Assembly (NCBI RefSeq): GCF_009296315.1
Contig: NZ_WHLY01000002.1
Location: forward strand, 5,058,501-5,122,500
Source of the DNA: Salmonirosea aquatica
Lineage (GTDB): Bacteria; Bacteroidota; Bacteroidia; Cytophagales; Spirosomataceae
Direction: 5' to 3'
Length of the DNA stretch: 64,000 nucleotides
The position numbers and the translations under genes were made by a program. Below the pieces are notes generated by a model. It had not been told where the DNA came from. It was given only the letters and a program-made list of their open reading frames with translations, and did no database searches. Of the stretch, positions 53,355-62,906 are shown piece after piece. Position 1 is the first letter of the stretch. Each line of letters starts with the position of its first letter.

Positions 53355-54437
53355 TTAGCGGCATCCTTTAGACTCTACGATCAGCTGGGCGTCTACTTCC
53401 TTATAGGTGGCTCCGATGGTCTGGCAGATCAGGTCCAGTTTTTCGTGCAGGGGTTCGTCACCCAGGGTAGTGGTCAGGACACACCGGTCCAGGACATCGT
53501 CGTTGAACAGGATCGTGATGCCGTACTGCGCTTCCAGGTCGCGCAGGATTCGACTCGCCGGAACTTCGTCGTACCGCAGGGGGGTACCTTGGGAAGGGGC
53601 CACGACAGGCTGAGGTACATCCACCAACCGCCGGCTCAGGTTCTGTTGGGCACGGCTGTAAACGGCCTGCTGGTTGGGAAGCAGTACCAGTCCATCGGTT
53701 TCGGGGTCGGAGAGGATGAGGCGCGGCTGGCTGTATACCGAAACCCGTCCGGTTTTCACCTGAACCAGTACCTGATTGGCTTCGTCAAAAGCCTGAATCC
53801 GGAAACTGGTACCGAGTACTTTGGTGACCACTTCACCGGCATAGATGTAGAAAGGACGGCTGGGGTCTTTGCTAATGTCAAAAAAGGCTTCACCCGTCAG
53901 GATGACCCTACGCCGACTGCCTTCGAAATGCGTGGGGTAGCTCAATTTACTATGGGGGCTCAGGGTGACGACACTGCCATCTTCCAGTACAACCCGGACG
54001 GAATCGTTACTCCCCGATACTTTCTCAATGAGTTCGTTTTTCTCTTTTATGACCGCGGTCAGCTCCTGATACGATACCCTGCCGGACTTTTGACTTTCCC
54101 ACAGCAGCCAACTGATTCCGAGCACGAGTATGACACCAGCCGCCCAGGCAGGATAAGCCAGCCGGGAGCGGGTAGGTGTTTTCTGCGGCTCGGTGGGTAG
54201 GCGCAGATCGCTCCGTATTTTGTTCCAAACCGAATGCTGGTTGAGCAGAGGCGTATCCTGTCCTTCGGCGGCACGGACATCCAGCAGCAGGCGGCGCGCT
54301 TCCTCCACCATGAGGCGTTTGCTCGGATTTTCGAGCAGGTACCCCTGCCACAAGGCTTTGTCTTTGCCAAAAAGTACCCATTGTACGAATGAATCATCGT
54401 TGAGGAAATCCTGGGTATGTTCGTAAGGATGATCCAT
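53355..54437 (-). CDS. FecR-family anti-sigma factor
   Basis: A 360-residue protein from ATG 54437. The cytoplasmic N-terminal part includes WVLFGKDKALWQGYLLENPS. One membrane segment reads YPAWAAGVILVLGISWLLW. The periplasmic FecR domain has VRVVLEDGSVVTLSPHSKLS, RVILTGEAFFDISKDPSRPF and VLGTSFRIQAFDEANQVLVQ. A C-terminal STN-like tail (PASRILRDLEAQYGITILF) ends the protein. It is expected to bind the sigma factor encoded upstream and to receive the signal from the STN domain of the second SusC. Confidence 0.93.
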   Translation of the reverse strand: MDHPYEHTQDFLNDDSFVQWVLFGKDKALWQGYLLENPSKRLMVEEARRLLLDVRAAEGQDTPLLNQHSVWNKIRSDLRLPTEPQKTPTRSRLAYPAWAAGVILVLGISWLLWESQKSGRVSYQELTAVIKEKNELIEKVSGSNDSVRVVLEDGSVVTLSPHSKLSYPTHFEGSRRRVILTGEAFFDISKDPSRPFYIYAGEVVTKVLGTSFRIQAFDEANQVLVQVKTGRVSVYSQPRLILSDPETDGLVLLPNQQAVYSRAQQNLSRRLVDVPQPVVAPSQGTPLRYDEVPASRILRDLEAQYGITILFNDDVLDRCVLTTTLGDEPLHEKLDLICQTIGATYKEVDAQLIVESKGCR

Positions 54438-54571
54438 TTGATAGCCAAGGTGAGAAAAAAGTCTTAACTATACAGGTACATATCCGGGCGAATCGTAACC
54501 ATTACGAGGCACTTTTTTTAGAAAATCTTTAAAAATAGAGGAGAAATTGCTCGCCGGTGCCTATGTCGGGA

Positions 54572-55171
54572 CTACCGGAAAGTGCCCATAAGGGAAAAGC
54601 ACCACGCCCATAGCGTGAAAGCTACTTTGAGCGAGAGACGCAGAATAGCGTAGGATTTGGAGAGAAGATTTTTAACTACCTGCTTGCCTATTCCCATGAT
54701 CTCGGCGGACTCGTCGAGGCTGAGGCCCTGGTAGAATCGAAGGTGAACGGCTTCGCGCTGGCGTTGGCTAAGCTGACTAAGGGCTTTTTGGACCGCCTGA
54801 GCCCGGCTGAGCTGCACCTCCTGATCGATGGATTGCTGCTCGGAAGAGAGCGTGGCCAGATAATCCAGAAAGTCGTCAATATCTTCGGCGCCATCGAAGA
54901 CATCGTGCCGGATGTTGCGGCTCAGCTGGTTGCGCAACGACCGGAATAGGTAAAACCTGATATTTTCGACATCGCCCAGGTTTTCTCTTCGCCGCCACAG
55001 ATCGACAAAAACATCCTGAATGGCGTCCTCCACCCGTTCGCGATCATGGGTAATGCGGAAACCATAGGTGCCTAACGCCTTGAAATACCGGGTATACAAC
55101 AATTCCAGGGCGCTTTCATCGCCTGCTTTGAAGGCAGTCCATACGTCACGATCGTCGGTTTTCGGGCCCAC
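54572..55171 (-). CDS. ECF RNA polymerase sigma factor
   Basis: A 199-residue sigma-70 protein. The only available start in frame is the GTG at 55171, since a TGA lies two codons upstream. Region 2: LLYTRYFKALGTYGFRITHD then RVEDAIQDVFVDLWRRRENL. Region 4: LSQRQREAVHLRFYQGLSLD, then ESAEIMGIGKQVVKNLLSKS as the helix-turn-helix. A hydrophobic C-terminus (LSLKVAFTLWAWCFSLMG) is common in Bacteroidota ECF factors of this kind. It heads the second Sus operon and is 134 bp upstream of its FecR gene. Confidence 0.92.
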   Translation of the reverse strand: MGPKTDDRDVWTAFKAGDESALELLYTRYFKALGTYGFRITHDRERVEDAIQDVFVDLWRRRENLGDVENIRFYLFRSLRNQLSRNIRHDVFDGAEDIDDFLDYLATLSSEQQSIDQEVQLSRAQAVQKALSQLSQRQREAVHLRFYQGLSLDESAEIMGIGKQVVKNLLSKSYAILRLSLKVAFTLWAWCFSLMGTFR

Positions 55172-55319
55172 AGCTCAGAGGGAAAATCAGGTTGTTGTAA
55201 AGGCAAAGGAATAGGGTGGTAAAGCGTTGTAAAGGGGGGTGCCTCACATATCCTACTCACTGGTAGATGAATGAAACTACTTACAGTCCGCAAGAGAAGA
55301 AGTCATTCCAGAACGGCGA

Positions 55320-56756
55320 TCAGGGAGCCGCGGGTTTGACGGACGCACCCAACAGCTGGGTACGTAGTTCTCTCTTCGTCTTATCAAAACGAGCATCCTT
55401 CGCCAAATTTTTCAACTCATAAGGATCTTTTTCCTGATCGTACAGTTCCTCCGCTCCGGTTCCGTTTTCCCACACCGAGTAGCGCCAGCGCTCCGTGCGG
55501 ATGCTGCGCCCCATGCCGTTGTTGCGTAGTACCTGGGTGATGGCCGGGTGGTCCCAAGACTTCCGGGGATTGCTGAGCAGCGGTACCAGGCTAGTGCCGG
55601 CCACGTGGCTGGGCGTACTGAGGCCGCACCAGTCGGTGAGGGTAGGGTAGATATCCAGTAGCTCTACCGTGCGCGGGCTGGCTGCGCCGTTGCCCTTCGC
55701 GCCCGGTGCGGCCACAATCATAGGTACCCGGGCCGATTCTTCAAAGAGGCTTTGTTTCATCCACTGGCCGTGTTCGCTGAGCAGGTACCCGTGGTCGCTC
55801 CAGAAGACCACGATGGTGTTGTCGGCCAGTCCCAGCCTGTCCAGGGCGTCCAGCACGCGGCCCAACTGGGCGTCCATGAACGTAATGGAGGCAAAGTAAG
55901 CCTGGATGGTTTCGCGCCGCTGGTCTTCGGTAAGCCCCCAATTGAAGGGGTAGGTGAAAAAGGCCTCGCGGGAGTACTGGGATGTATCTCCGGGCGAGTG
56001 CTCCGGAAGAACAATTTTATCCTTAGGGTACATGGCGAAGTACTTCTTGGGGGCAATGTAAGGGCAGTGAGGCCGATAAAAACCTACCGCCAGAAAAAAC
56101 GGCTTATCCGCATTTTGCTCCATGAGCTTGATGGCCTCCGTAGCCACGATGCCGTCAGTCTGCTCTTCATCGGTACCTTCCGCCGCCAGAAATGACAGCG
56201 ACGAACCCAGGCCGCGCTTGGGGGTATAGTTGGTAAGTAAATCTTCCTCGGCCTTGTCACGACCCTTCGGATTGCGGACGGTGTTCCAGGAGGGAGCGTC
56301 GTCGAGGCCGTTGGTACCGATTTCGCCCGGTACGCCGTAATGGTACAGCTTGCCCACCCGGGCCGTAAAGTAGCCGTTGTTCTTAAAGTGCTGCGGGAGG
56401 GTCACTACGTCGGGTACCGTAGTGCGAAAATGGGTTTTCAGTTCGAAAACTTTGGTGGAGTCCGGGCGCAGACCCGTGAGCAACGAGGTGCGGCTGGGGC
56501 TGCACAACGGAAACTGGCAGTAGGCTCGCTCGAACCGCACGCCCCGCCGGGCCAGCCGGTCGATGTTGGGCGATTTGACCAGCGCGTGACCGTAAGTACC
56601 CAGGTCATTGTTCAGGTCATCGACAGCGATCATCAGGACGTTTTTTTTCGGAGCCGCGCGGCGTGGCGCGTTTTCGGTGGGCATAGCGGCCATCAGCAGG
56701 GTACCCGCTACTCCCAGACTGCCTAGAATTATTTTCTTGATCATGCCGTGTATCAT
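55320..56756 (-). CDS. Sulfatase (iduronate-2-sulfatase-like, formylglycine type)
   Basis: About 478 residues; ATG 56756 or 56744 gives a signal peptide (MIKKIILGSLGVAGTLLMAA). Motifs: NVLMIAVDDLNNDLGTYGHA (metal-binding D-D), YCQFPLCSPSRTSLLTGLRP (formylglycine Cys in C-x-P-S-R), FFLAVGFYRPHCPYIAPKKY, and NTIVVFWSDHGYLLSEHGQW carrying the D-H metal pair. The VDDLNNDLG opening and GFYRPH region are typical of the iduronate-2-sulfatase-like S1 group, but substrate assignment by eye is unsafe. It is the last gene of the third Sus-type locus, 44 bp after the esterase. Confidence 0.9.
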   Translation of the reverse strand: MIHGMIKKIILGSLGVAGTLLMAAMPTENAPRRAAPKKNVLMIAVDDLNNDLGTYGHALVKSPNIDRLARRGVRFERAYCQFPLCSPSRTSLLTGLRPDSTKVFELKTHFRTTVPDVVTLPQHFKNNGYFTARVGKLYHYGVPGEIGTNGLDDAPSWNTVRNPKGRDKAEEDLLTNYTPKRGLGSSLSFLAAEGTDEEQTDGIVATEAIKLMEQNADKPFFLAVGFYRPHCPYIAPKKYFAMYPKDKIVLPEHSPGDTSQYSREAFFTYPFNWGLTEDQRRETIQAYFASITFMDAQLGRVLDALDRLGLADNTIVVFWSDHGYLLSEHGQWMKQSLFEESARVPMIVAAPGAKGNGAASPRTVELLDIYPTLTDWCGLSTPSHVAGTSLVPLLSNPRKSWDHPAITQVLRNNGMGRSIRTERWRYSVWENGTGAEELYDQEKDPYELKNLAKDARFDKTKRELRTQLLGASVKPAAP

Positions 56757-56799
56757 TTTTCTGGAAAACAAAATTTTAACTTATTCCCGTGATCTACGC

Positions 56800-57668
56800 C
56801 TAGGGCTGGTATCCCGAACTCAGGAATTGATCCAAGGTTGGCTCGCCTTTGAGGTACCCCAATGATTGCAAAAAGGCGTCAGTTTTCAGGACGGTATCTT
56901 TGAAATTGGCCAAGTCGTTTTTTTTGTAATTAAAAAAGCCGTGGGGTTGCCCTTCGTACAGATACAGGTCACAGCGTCCGCCTTTTTCCTCAATCTTCTT
57001 TTTGTAGGCTTGCGCGGTACTGACAGGAATCAGTTTATCGGCTGTTCCCAAAAAGAAAATGGTGGGTGGGGAGCCTTTGTCCAGGTTGTGCAGGGGCGAA
57101 AATTCTTTGTTGCGTTCCCCGACCCGCTCGTAGCCATAGCCCTCGGGACCATTGTCAATAACGGGATTATATAATACCAGCGCCTGGGGTACGGTGCTCA
57201 CTGAAAGATCGTCGGTAGGGGCATTGAGATCGGGCAGCACGGCCGCCGCGGCGGCCAGGTGTCCACCCGCCGAGCCTCCCGCCGCAATCAGCCGGTTCGG
57301 ATCAATCCCCAGCAGGGCAGCGTGCTGCCGCAGGTACCGTATGGCCGACTTGGCATCTTCAACCGACGCAAAAGGGGGGTGCCCTGCCGGTTTTTAACAC
57401 GGTAGTCGGCTCGCGCGCAGATCATCCCGCGGCTGGCGAAGTACCTGGCATGCGGTTCAAACTGGGCAATGCTCCCGTTCACCCAACCCCCGCCAAAGAA
57501 AAACACCAGCGTCGGGTAGGATTGCCCGGACTGGTAGCCGGGTGGGTAGTCCAGTACCAGGTTGAGTACTGTGCTGTCGACTCGCTTATAAACGACTTCG
57601 AGGGATGTTTGGGCGAAACCGTTTAAGGATAAGAAGAAGAGCAGTAGTAAGGAAAATAGAGTTTTCAT
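56800..57668 (-). pseudogene. Secreted alpha/beta-hydrolase (BD-FAE-like esterase), frameshifted once
   Basis: From ATG 57668 the first frame encodes a signal peptide (MKTLFSLLLLFFLSLNGFA), then LVFFFGGGWVNGS (oxyanion G-G-G-W loop) and ICARADYRVKNRQGTP, after which it loses the family pattern. The adjacent frame continues FASVEDAKSAIRYLRQHAAL, GGSAGGHLAAAAA (nucleophile Ser), TIFFLGTADKLIP (acid) and YEGQPHGFFNY (His). Restoring one base to the six-G run at 57374-57379 (plus strand) joins them as RQGTPPFASVEDA. The repaired protein is about 290 residues with a complete catalytic triad. Likely acts on acyl groups of a glycan. Whether broken in nature or by sequencing is open. Confidence 0.85.
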
Positions 57669-57767
57669 GGGGCAGGATAATTTGAGGCCCTCGTAGCCAT
57701 AGTACACGAACATATGACTGATTGCCAGTATGGAAAAGAAAGTCCTGACCCACTACAAAATACCCTT

Positions 57768-59012
57768 CTACTCTTCCAGAAAATCCATGTCGCGGCCGTG
57801 GGTTTCGGGGATAGTCAGGATGGAGTAAAAACCGATGATAAAACAGATGAGACCCACCAGGGCCCCGGCATCGGTAACGGCAAATGAAGTTTTGAACGAG
57901 CCGTACAGCGTGGTCATGAGTACCACCGTACCCCGCACCATGTTGGGCACGGTGGTGGCGGCCGTAGCCCGCAGGTTGGTGCCAAATTGCTCGGCGCCAA
58001 TGGTCACAAACATGGCCCAGTAGCCGATGCCCAATCCCAGCAAAGCCGCCAGGAAGTACAGTTGTCCGGCGGTATTGATGCCTGCATAGAGGTATACAGT
58101 GCTGACTATTGCCGTAAACAGCATAAAAATAAAGACGGCTTTCTTACGTGATTTGAGCGCGTGGCTGATGAGGCCGCTCGATAAGTCGCCCACCGAAAGA
58201 CCTACGTAACACCACATGATGGCCAGCCCCGGCCGGATGGCTTCGTCAATGCCCAGGGCTTTTCCGAACTCGTTGCTGAACGTGGCCAGAATCCCGATCA
58301 CAAACCAGGTAGGTAGTCCCATGCCGATGCATTTGAGATAGCGGATCAGGCGGTCTTTATTGGTAAAAAGTGCAAAGAAATTTCCCTTCTGCACGTGTTT
58401 CTGTTCCCGTACCTGCTGAAAAATGCCCGACTCGAACACCCCGATCCGGAGCAGGAGCAAGGCAATGCCCAGGCCCCCGCCAATGAAGTAGGCATTGCGC
58501 CAATCGAAAAACTCGACGGTGAAGTAACCCACCACCGCGCCCAGCAAACCGATACCTGCCACCAGCGAGGTGCCGATGGCCCGGAGTTCTTTGGGCAGGA
58601 TTTCGGAAACCAGCGTAATGCCCGCGCCCAACTCTCCGGCCAGACCCACCCCGGCGACAAACCGCAGGATTTTATACATATCGGCATCCTGCACGAATCC
58701 GCAGGCAATGTTGGCAATGGAGTAGGTGACAATGGAGCCGAAAAGTACGGAGAGCCGCCCTTTTTTGTCGCCCAGGATACCCCACAGAATACCTCCCAGG
58801 AGCAGGCCGGTCATCTGCCAGTTGAGGATGCTGGCCCCTACCGACGAAACGGCCTCTTCGGATAGTCCCAGCGAAACCAGGCTGGGGATGCGGACAATTC
58901 CGAAAAGCAATAAGTCATAAATATCAACGAAGTAGCCCAGGGCGGCTACGATCACGGGAATACTAAAAAGATGGGAGGCAGTAGAGCGGGCAGGTTGAAT
59001 CGTTGGGTTCAT
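57768..59012 (-). CDS. Major facilitator superfamily transporter
   Basis: A 414-residue membrane protein with about 12 hydrophobic segments. The first cytoplasmic loop carries GILWGILGDKKGRLSVLFGS, the G-x-x-x-D-x-x-G-R-R motif of MFS carriers, and the N-terminal half has GVGLAGELGAGITLVSEILP with KELRAIGTSLVAGIG, typical of metabolite:H+ symporters (sugar/acid group). It lies between the esterase and the FAD oxidoreductases in the same orientation and probably takes the monomeric product into the cell. Substrate unknown. Confidence 0.88.
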   Translation of the reverse strand: MNPTIQPARSTASHLFSIPVIVAALGYFVDIYDLLLFGIVRIPSLVSLGLSEEAVSSVGASILNWQMTGLLLGGILWGILGDKKGRLSVLFGSIVTYSIANIACGFVQDADMYKILRFVAGVGLAGELGAGITLVSEILPKELRAIGTSLVAGIGLLGAVVGYFTVEFFDWRNAYFIGGGLGIALLLLRIGVFESGIFQQVREQKHVQKGNFFALFTNKDRLIRYLKCIGMGLPTWFVIGILATFSNEFGKALGIDEAIRPGLAIMWCYVGLSVGDLSSGLISHALKSRKKAVFIFMLFTAIVSTVYLYAGINTAGQLYFLAALLGLGIGYWAMFVTIGAEQFGTNLRATAATTVPNMVRGTVVLMTTLYGSFKTSFAVTDAGALVGLICFIIGFYSILTIPETHGRDMDFLEE

Positions 59013-59054
59013 TGGGTACTTGGAACAGCGGAAAAGGTTGGGAAATCAGATAAA

Positions 59055-59088
59055 GTACATAGCTCAGGACTTTGTCCGAGCCATGTAC
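59055..59088 (-). terminator. Hairpin between the MFS and FAD oxidoreductase genes
   Basis: GTACATAGCTCAGGAC and GTCCGAGCCATGTAC pair around TTT with one mismatch and one bulge. It starts 26 bp after the FAD oxidoreductase stop (minus-strand direction) and is followed by only short T-runs (TTTATCTGATTTCC). It could be a weak terminator that lowers expression of the downstream transporter, or an mRNA processing structure. Confidence 0.45.
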
Positions 59089-59113
59089 CCCTGACAGTAA
59101 AGTGCAAATTACC

Positions 59114-60760
59114 TTAATTTAACTCTAATTTTTGCCCTGCTTTGAGTAGTTCCTTCTTTAATTCGGCATAATCCAGTTTTTGCGGAATAACCTTTTTTTC
59201 GATGGACAGTACCGCCGCCGCCGCCGCCGACTGACCGAGAATCATGAATACGGGCTCCATGCGAATAGAACCAAAAGCAATGTGTGAGCTCGACATGGCT
59301 ACGGGTACCAGCAGATTTTTGCACTCGGCCGCCTTGGGCAGGATGGAACCGTAGGAAATGGAGTAGGGCTGTTTGGGATGTACGCCGATGTCGCCTTCGT
59401 TCTGCACGTAGCCGTCGTCCTTGACGTATCGTTGCGCGTTGTGGGCGTCCAGTGAGTAAGAACCCATCCCGATGGGGTTGGACACGGGCTTGGTTCCCAG
59501 GGTATGCTGCTCGGTCATTACGTCCTCACCCAGCATGCGGCGGGCTTCGCGCACATAAATCTGGTGTGGCCAGTTGCCGTTGTCTTTGAATTCGTCCTTG
59601 GCTAGGCCCCACTGTTGCATGTCCTGCTTCACGTCTGCGGGCATGCGTGGGTCGTTCTGCATAAAGTACAGCAGCCCTTTCTGGTACTTTTCATGATCCT
59701 TAATGATCTCCCGGCGGCGTTCGTAGCTGGCGTCGGGGTAGTCGTAGTTTTTGCCGATGTAGTCGGTACTGAATGGTCCGTGGTTGTTGGTGTCGGTTTT
59801 GTGGTTGGGAATGGGGTCGTACTTCTCAAAGGTTTCGCGCCAGCCGGTATCGAACACCCGTAGCAGCAACTCGTACCGGGCCGGGTCGTAGCCTTCGGGT
59901 TTGGGGAAAGGTACGCGGTTGTTGGGGTCGTTGCTCATACACAGCCGGAAGCAGTAGGCCTGGATCTTATTATCGCCGGTACCGTTGGGAGCAATGGGCT
60001 CGGAGGAAATTTCGGGCAACAAGCCGCTTTTGGGATCGCCGGGTACCTTGTAGGGGCTCACGGGTTTTTTGAAGTAGTGGCCGTGCTGAAACACGCCCGC
60101 CTGCACGCCATTCCACTGCTCGCCGTACACGCTGTTGGCCTCGCGGCCCACGTGGTAGCTCACGCCCGCGGCGGCCATCAGGTCACCTTCGTAGGTGACG
60201 TCGATGAACATTTTGCCCTGGTAGGTATTGCCGCTCAGCGTTTTGAAAGATTGAATCTCGCCGTTTTTCATGGATACGCCCTTCTTAGAGCGGTCCAGCC
60301 ATTCGTCGCGGTAGACGGTGATGTTGTTTTCCTTGATAAAGTCCTCAAAAACCTGCTCGGCGGCGTGGGGTTCAAAAATCCACATGGTGCGGTTGTTGCC
60401 ATCCATGGCGGGGGTACCCTGGCCTTTGTTGCCGTACTCCGATTGTTTCTGCCATGTCCAGCTTTCGGGCTTCTGGTAGTGTTGATAGAGGCGCTGGTAG
60501 AACTCTCTGGATAGTCCGCCAATGACGGATTTGTTGCCAGTATCGGTAAAGCCCAGCCCACCCGCCGACAACCCGCCCAGGTGCTTGTCGGGTGAAACGA
60601 CGATAACCGACTTGCCCATTTTCTTCACCTGCACGGCAGCGGTGACGGCGGCGCAGGTACCCCCGTAGATGATGACATCGGCCTGCCGCGTAGCGGTGGG
60701 GGCGGTTTCAAAAGATAAATGAAGAAGTGAAAATACTAGTATAAAAACCAACTGTTTCAT
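59114..60760 (-). CDS. Secreted FAD-dependent oxidoreductase (FAD_oxidored family)
   Basis: About 548 residues; ATG 60760 (MKQLVFILVFSLLHLSFETA) gives a signal peptide, and the longer frame to 60823 is rejected. The nucleotide-binding fold reads ADVIIYGGTCAAVTAAVQVK with HLGGLSAGGLGFTDTGNKSV; MFIDVTYEGDLMAAAGVSYH is the conserved acidic motif; YVREARRMLGEDVMTEQHTL and HIAFGSIRMEPVFMILGQSA follow. Length is normal for the family. It is 31 bp downstream of a paralogous gene and lacks that paralogue's C-terminal domain. A periplasmic role in oxidising or eliminating sugar units is inferred; the substrate is unknown. Confidence 0.88.
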   Translation of the reverse strand: MKQLVFILVFSLLHLSFETAPTATRQADVIIYGGTCAAVTAAVQVKKMGKSVIVVSPDKHLGGLSAGGLGFTDTGNKSVIGGLSREFYQRLYQHYQKPESWTWQKQSEYGNKGQGTPAMDGNNRTMWIFEPHAAEQVFEDFIKENNITVYRDEWLDRSKKGVSMKNGEIQSFKTLSGNTYQGKMFIDVTYEGDLMAAAGVSYHVGREANSVYGEQWNGVQAGVFQHGHYFKKPVSPYKVPGDPKSGLLPEISSEPIAPNGTGDNKIQAYCFRLCMSNDPNNRVPFPKPEGYDPARYELLLRVFDTGWRETFEKYDPIPNHKTDTNNHGPFSTDYIGKNYDYPDASYERRREIIKDHEKYQKGLLYFMQNDPRMPADVKQDMQQWGLAKDEFKDNGNWPHQIYVREARRMLGEDVMTEQHTLGTKPVSNPIGMGSYSLDAHNAQRYVKDDGYVQNEGDIGVHPKQPYSISYGSILPKAAECKNLLVPVAMSSSHIAFGSIRMEPVFMILGQSAAAAAVLSIEKKVIPQKLDYAELKKELLKAGQKLELN

Positions 60761-60791
60761 AGAACTGAGTTTGATAAAAGAAAGGTACGAA

Positions 60792-62826
60792 TTAGAGTCC
60801 CTGAGGCACAAAAAGAACGGCATCGGCGATAACTACCCCATCCGCGCCCTGATTGGAAATCTCCACATAGGATTTCCGGCCTTTGGGTAAGGTCAGTTCG
60901 CCGAGCGAAAACCACTCGCCCGAGGTTTGTCCTTCTACCACGATATCGGAGTCCTTGACGGTGAGCTCCCGGGATTTTTTGCCATCGTGGAGGATTAGGG
61001 TACTTTTAGAAGAAAGACCGGGCATTTTGGGAAAATACATGTAGGCCTTGTACCGACCGGGCCGACTGATTTCAGGTGTAAAACGCACCGTTTGCACAGC
61101 AGTACCCTTTGGGTCGGAAGTCAGCGAGGTAGGGCCGTAGCTGCCTTTTCTGACCACCGCCCAGGGGCCATGTACCGATACGGAGGTGCTATCGTCGTTA
61201 TCCACCAGTATTTCGGGGGTGGTACCATTGGCCAGCGGATCGGCTTTCAATTGCTTTTGCAGCTGGGCTACGTCGATCCGTTGTACCGAAGTACCGGCGT
61301 CGATTGCCATGACCGCTGCTACCGCCGACGATTGCGCCAGCACCATAAATACCGGCTCCATACGGATGGAGCCGTAGGCGATGTGGCTGGCCGACAGACA
61401 TACCGGCACCAGCAGGTTTTCACATTCGGAAGCTTTGGGAATAAGCGACCGATAGGCAATGGGATAAGGACCAAAACCGCCTACTTCCACATTTCCTTCG
61501 TTCTTGACCTGCCCGTCGACCACGATGCGCTGAATATTGTGAGAGTCCATGGTGTAGGCCGCCATGCCCACGCCATCGTTTACCACTTCTTTCCCCTGGC
61601 AGTTGGCCTGGGTCATGACGTAGTCGCCCACCATCCGGCGTACTTCGCGGACGTATACTTGGGGCGACCAGTGGTTGTTATCGACATATTCGTCTTTAGG
61701 GTACCCCCATTTCAACATTTCCTCCTGCATCGATGGGGTACCCGGGGGTCATGCCCGTAGAAATAGAGCAGCCCTTTCGTGTAAAGCTCGTGGTCTTTAA
61801 TAATGCGCTTACGTTCGGCGTAGGTACCTTCGGGATAGGCATAATTCATCCCGATCATATCCGTTGAAAATCCCCCCGATTATTGATATCGGTTTTTTGG
61901 TGCGGCATACTGCTCCAGATGAAGTAGTCGCGAATACTTTTTTTAGTGGGCTGTTTTTCAAAAAGCCGCACGAGAAGATCATACCGGCTGGCATCGTAAC
62001 CTTCCGGCCTGGTAATCGGAATTTGGTTGGCAGGATCGGAGGTGAGGCAGATGCGGTAGTTGTAGGCCTGTACCTTGTTGTCACCCGAACCTGCCGGTGC
62101 CAGTTTTTGATCCGATATGCCCCACAGCAATCCGCTTTCGGGCTGGCCGGGTACCTTGTAGGGATCTACGCCATCGGGAAACTGGTGGCCGTGCATGAGC
62201 TGCACCCCGTTGATGGTTTCGTTGTAGACATTATTGGCTTCGCGCCCCAAGGCGTAGCTTACTCTTGCCTTGGCCATCAGGTCGCCTTCGTAGGTGGCAT
62301 CGATAAACATTCGGGCTTCAACGGTGCGGTGGGTGGTGGCCTGCGGAGCCTGACTGTTTTCCAGGACAATACTCTGGATTCGGTTCCTGGTTTTCTGGGC
62401 GGATACAATCCGATGCGAGTACAGTACCTGGATACCTGCCTCGTCGAGGTACTTCTGGAAAGTCTGCTTCGCTACTTTGGGTTCGAAGGTCCACTGCTCG
62501 AACTTTCCGTAGTGCTGTCCGATGCGGCGGTAAAAATCCCGGGCCAGACCCGTTATGGCGTACTTATTGCCAATATCCGTGTAGCCCAGGCCTCCGGTAG
62601 TAAGCCCGCCCAGGTGTCGGGTAGGCTCGATCAGGAGTACCGATTTCCCCATTTTCCGGGCGGTGTAGGCGGCCATGACACCAGCCGAGGTAGCCCCATA
62701 CACACAAATATCATAGCTTTCGGCTTTAGGGAAACGAGGGGTTGCCTGGGTGGCGACAAGGATTGGGAAAAGAGCAGCCAGTAGTAATCCCCTGGTTATT
62801 CGGGTGATCAAGAATCGTATCAACAT
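60792..62826 (-). pseudogene. FAD-dependent oxidoreductase with golvesin/Xly-type C-terminal domain, two frameshifts
   Basis: From ATG 62826: signal peptide, ICVYGATSAGVMAAYTARKM, HLGGLTTGGLGYTDIGNKYA and MFIDATYEGDLMAKARVSYA. The frame is lost after QKTDINNRG at the six-C run 61872-61877. One added base gives GGFSTDMIGMNYAYPEGTYA and YTKGLLYFYGHDPRVP, parallel to GPFSTDYIGKNYDYPDASYE in the neighbouring paralogue. A second missing base near the four-G run 61735-61738 is needed to reach SMQEEMLKWGYPKDEYVDNN. The remainder is intact and adds about 140 residues (NDDSTSVSVHGPWAVVRKGS to ADAVLFVPQGL) of the beta-sandwich found at the end of golvesin and xanthan-lyase-type proteins, probably carbohydrate-binding. 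Repaired length about 678 residues. Confidence 0.85.
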
Positions 62827-62906
62827 ACTGAGTTAGGGCTAGTTCGGGAAATGGGAATAGAAGGCCTCACCGCCCGAGATTTACCCCGGACAGCGAGACC
62901 AACTTC

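Noticed and set aside
61864-62784. 306-codon plus-strand reading frame
   Set aside because: Antisense to the frameshifted FAD oxidoreductase, whose residues align with the neighbouring paralogue.
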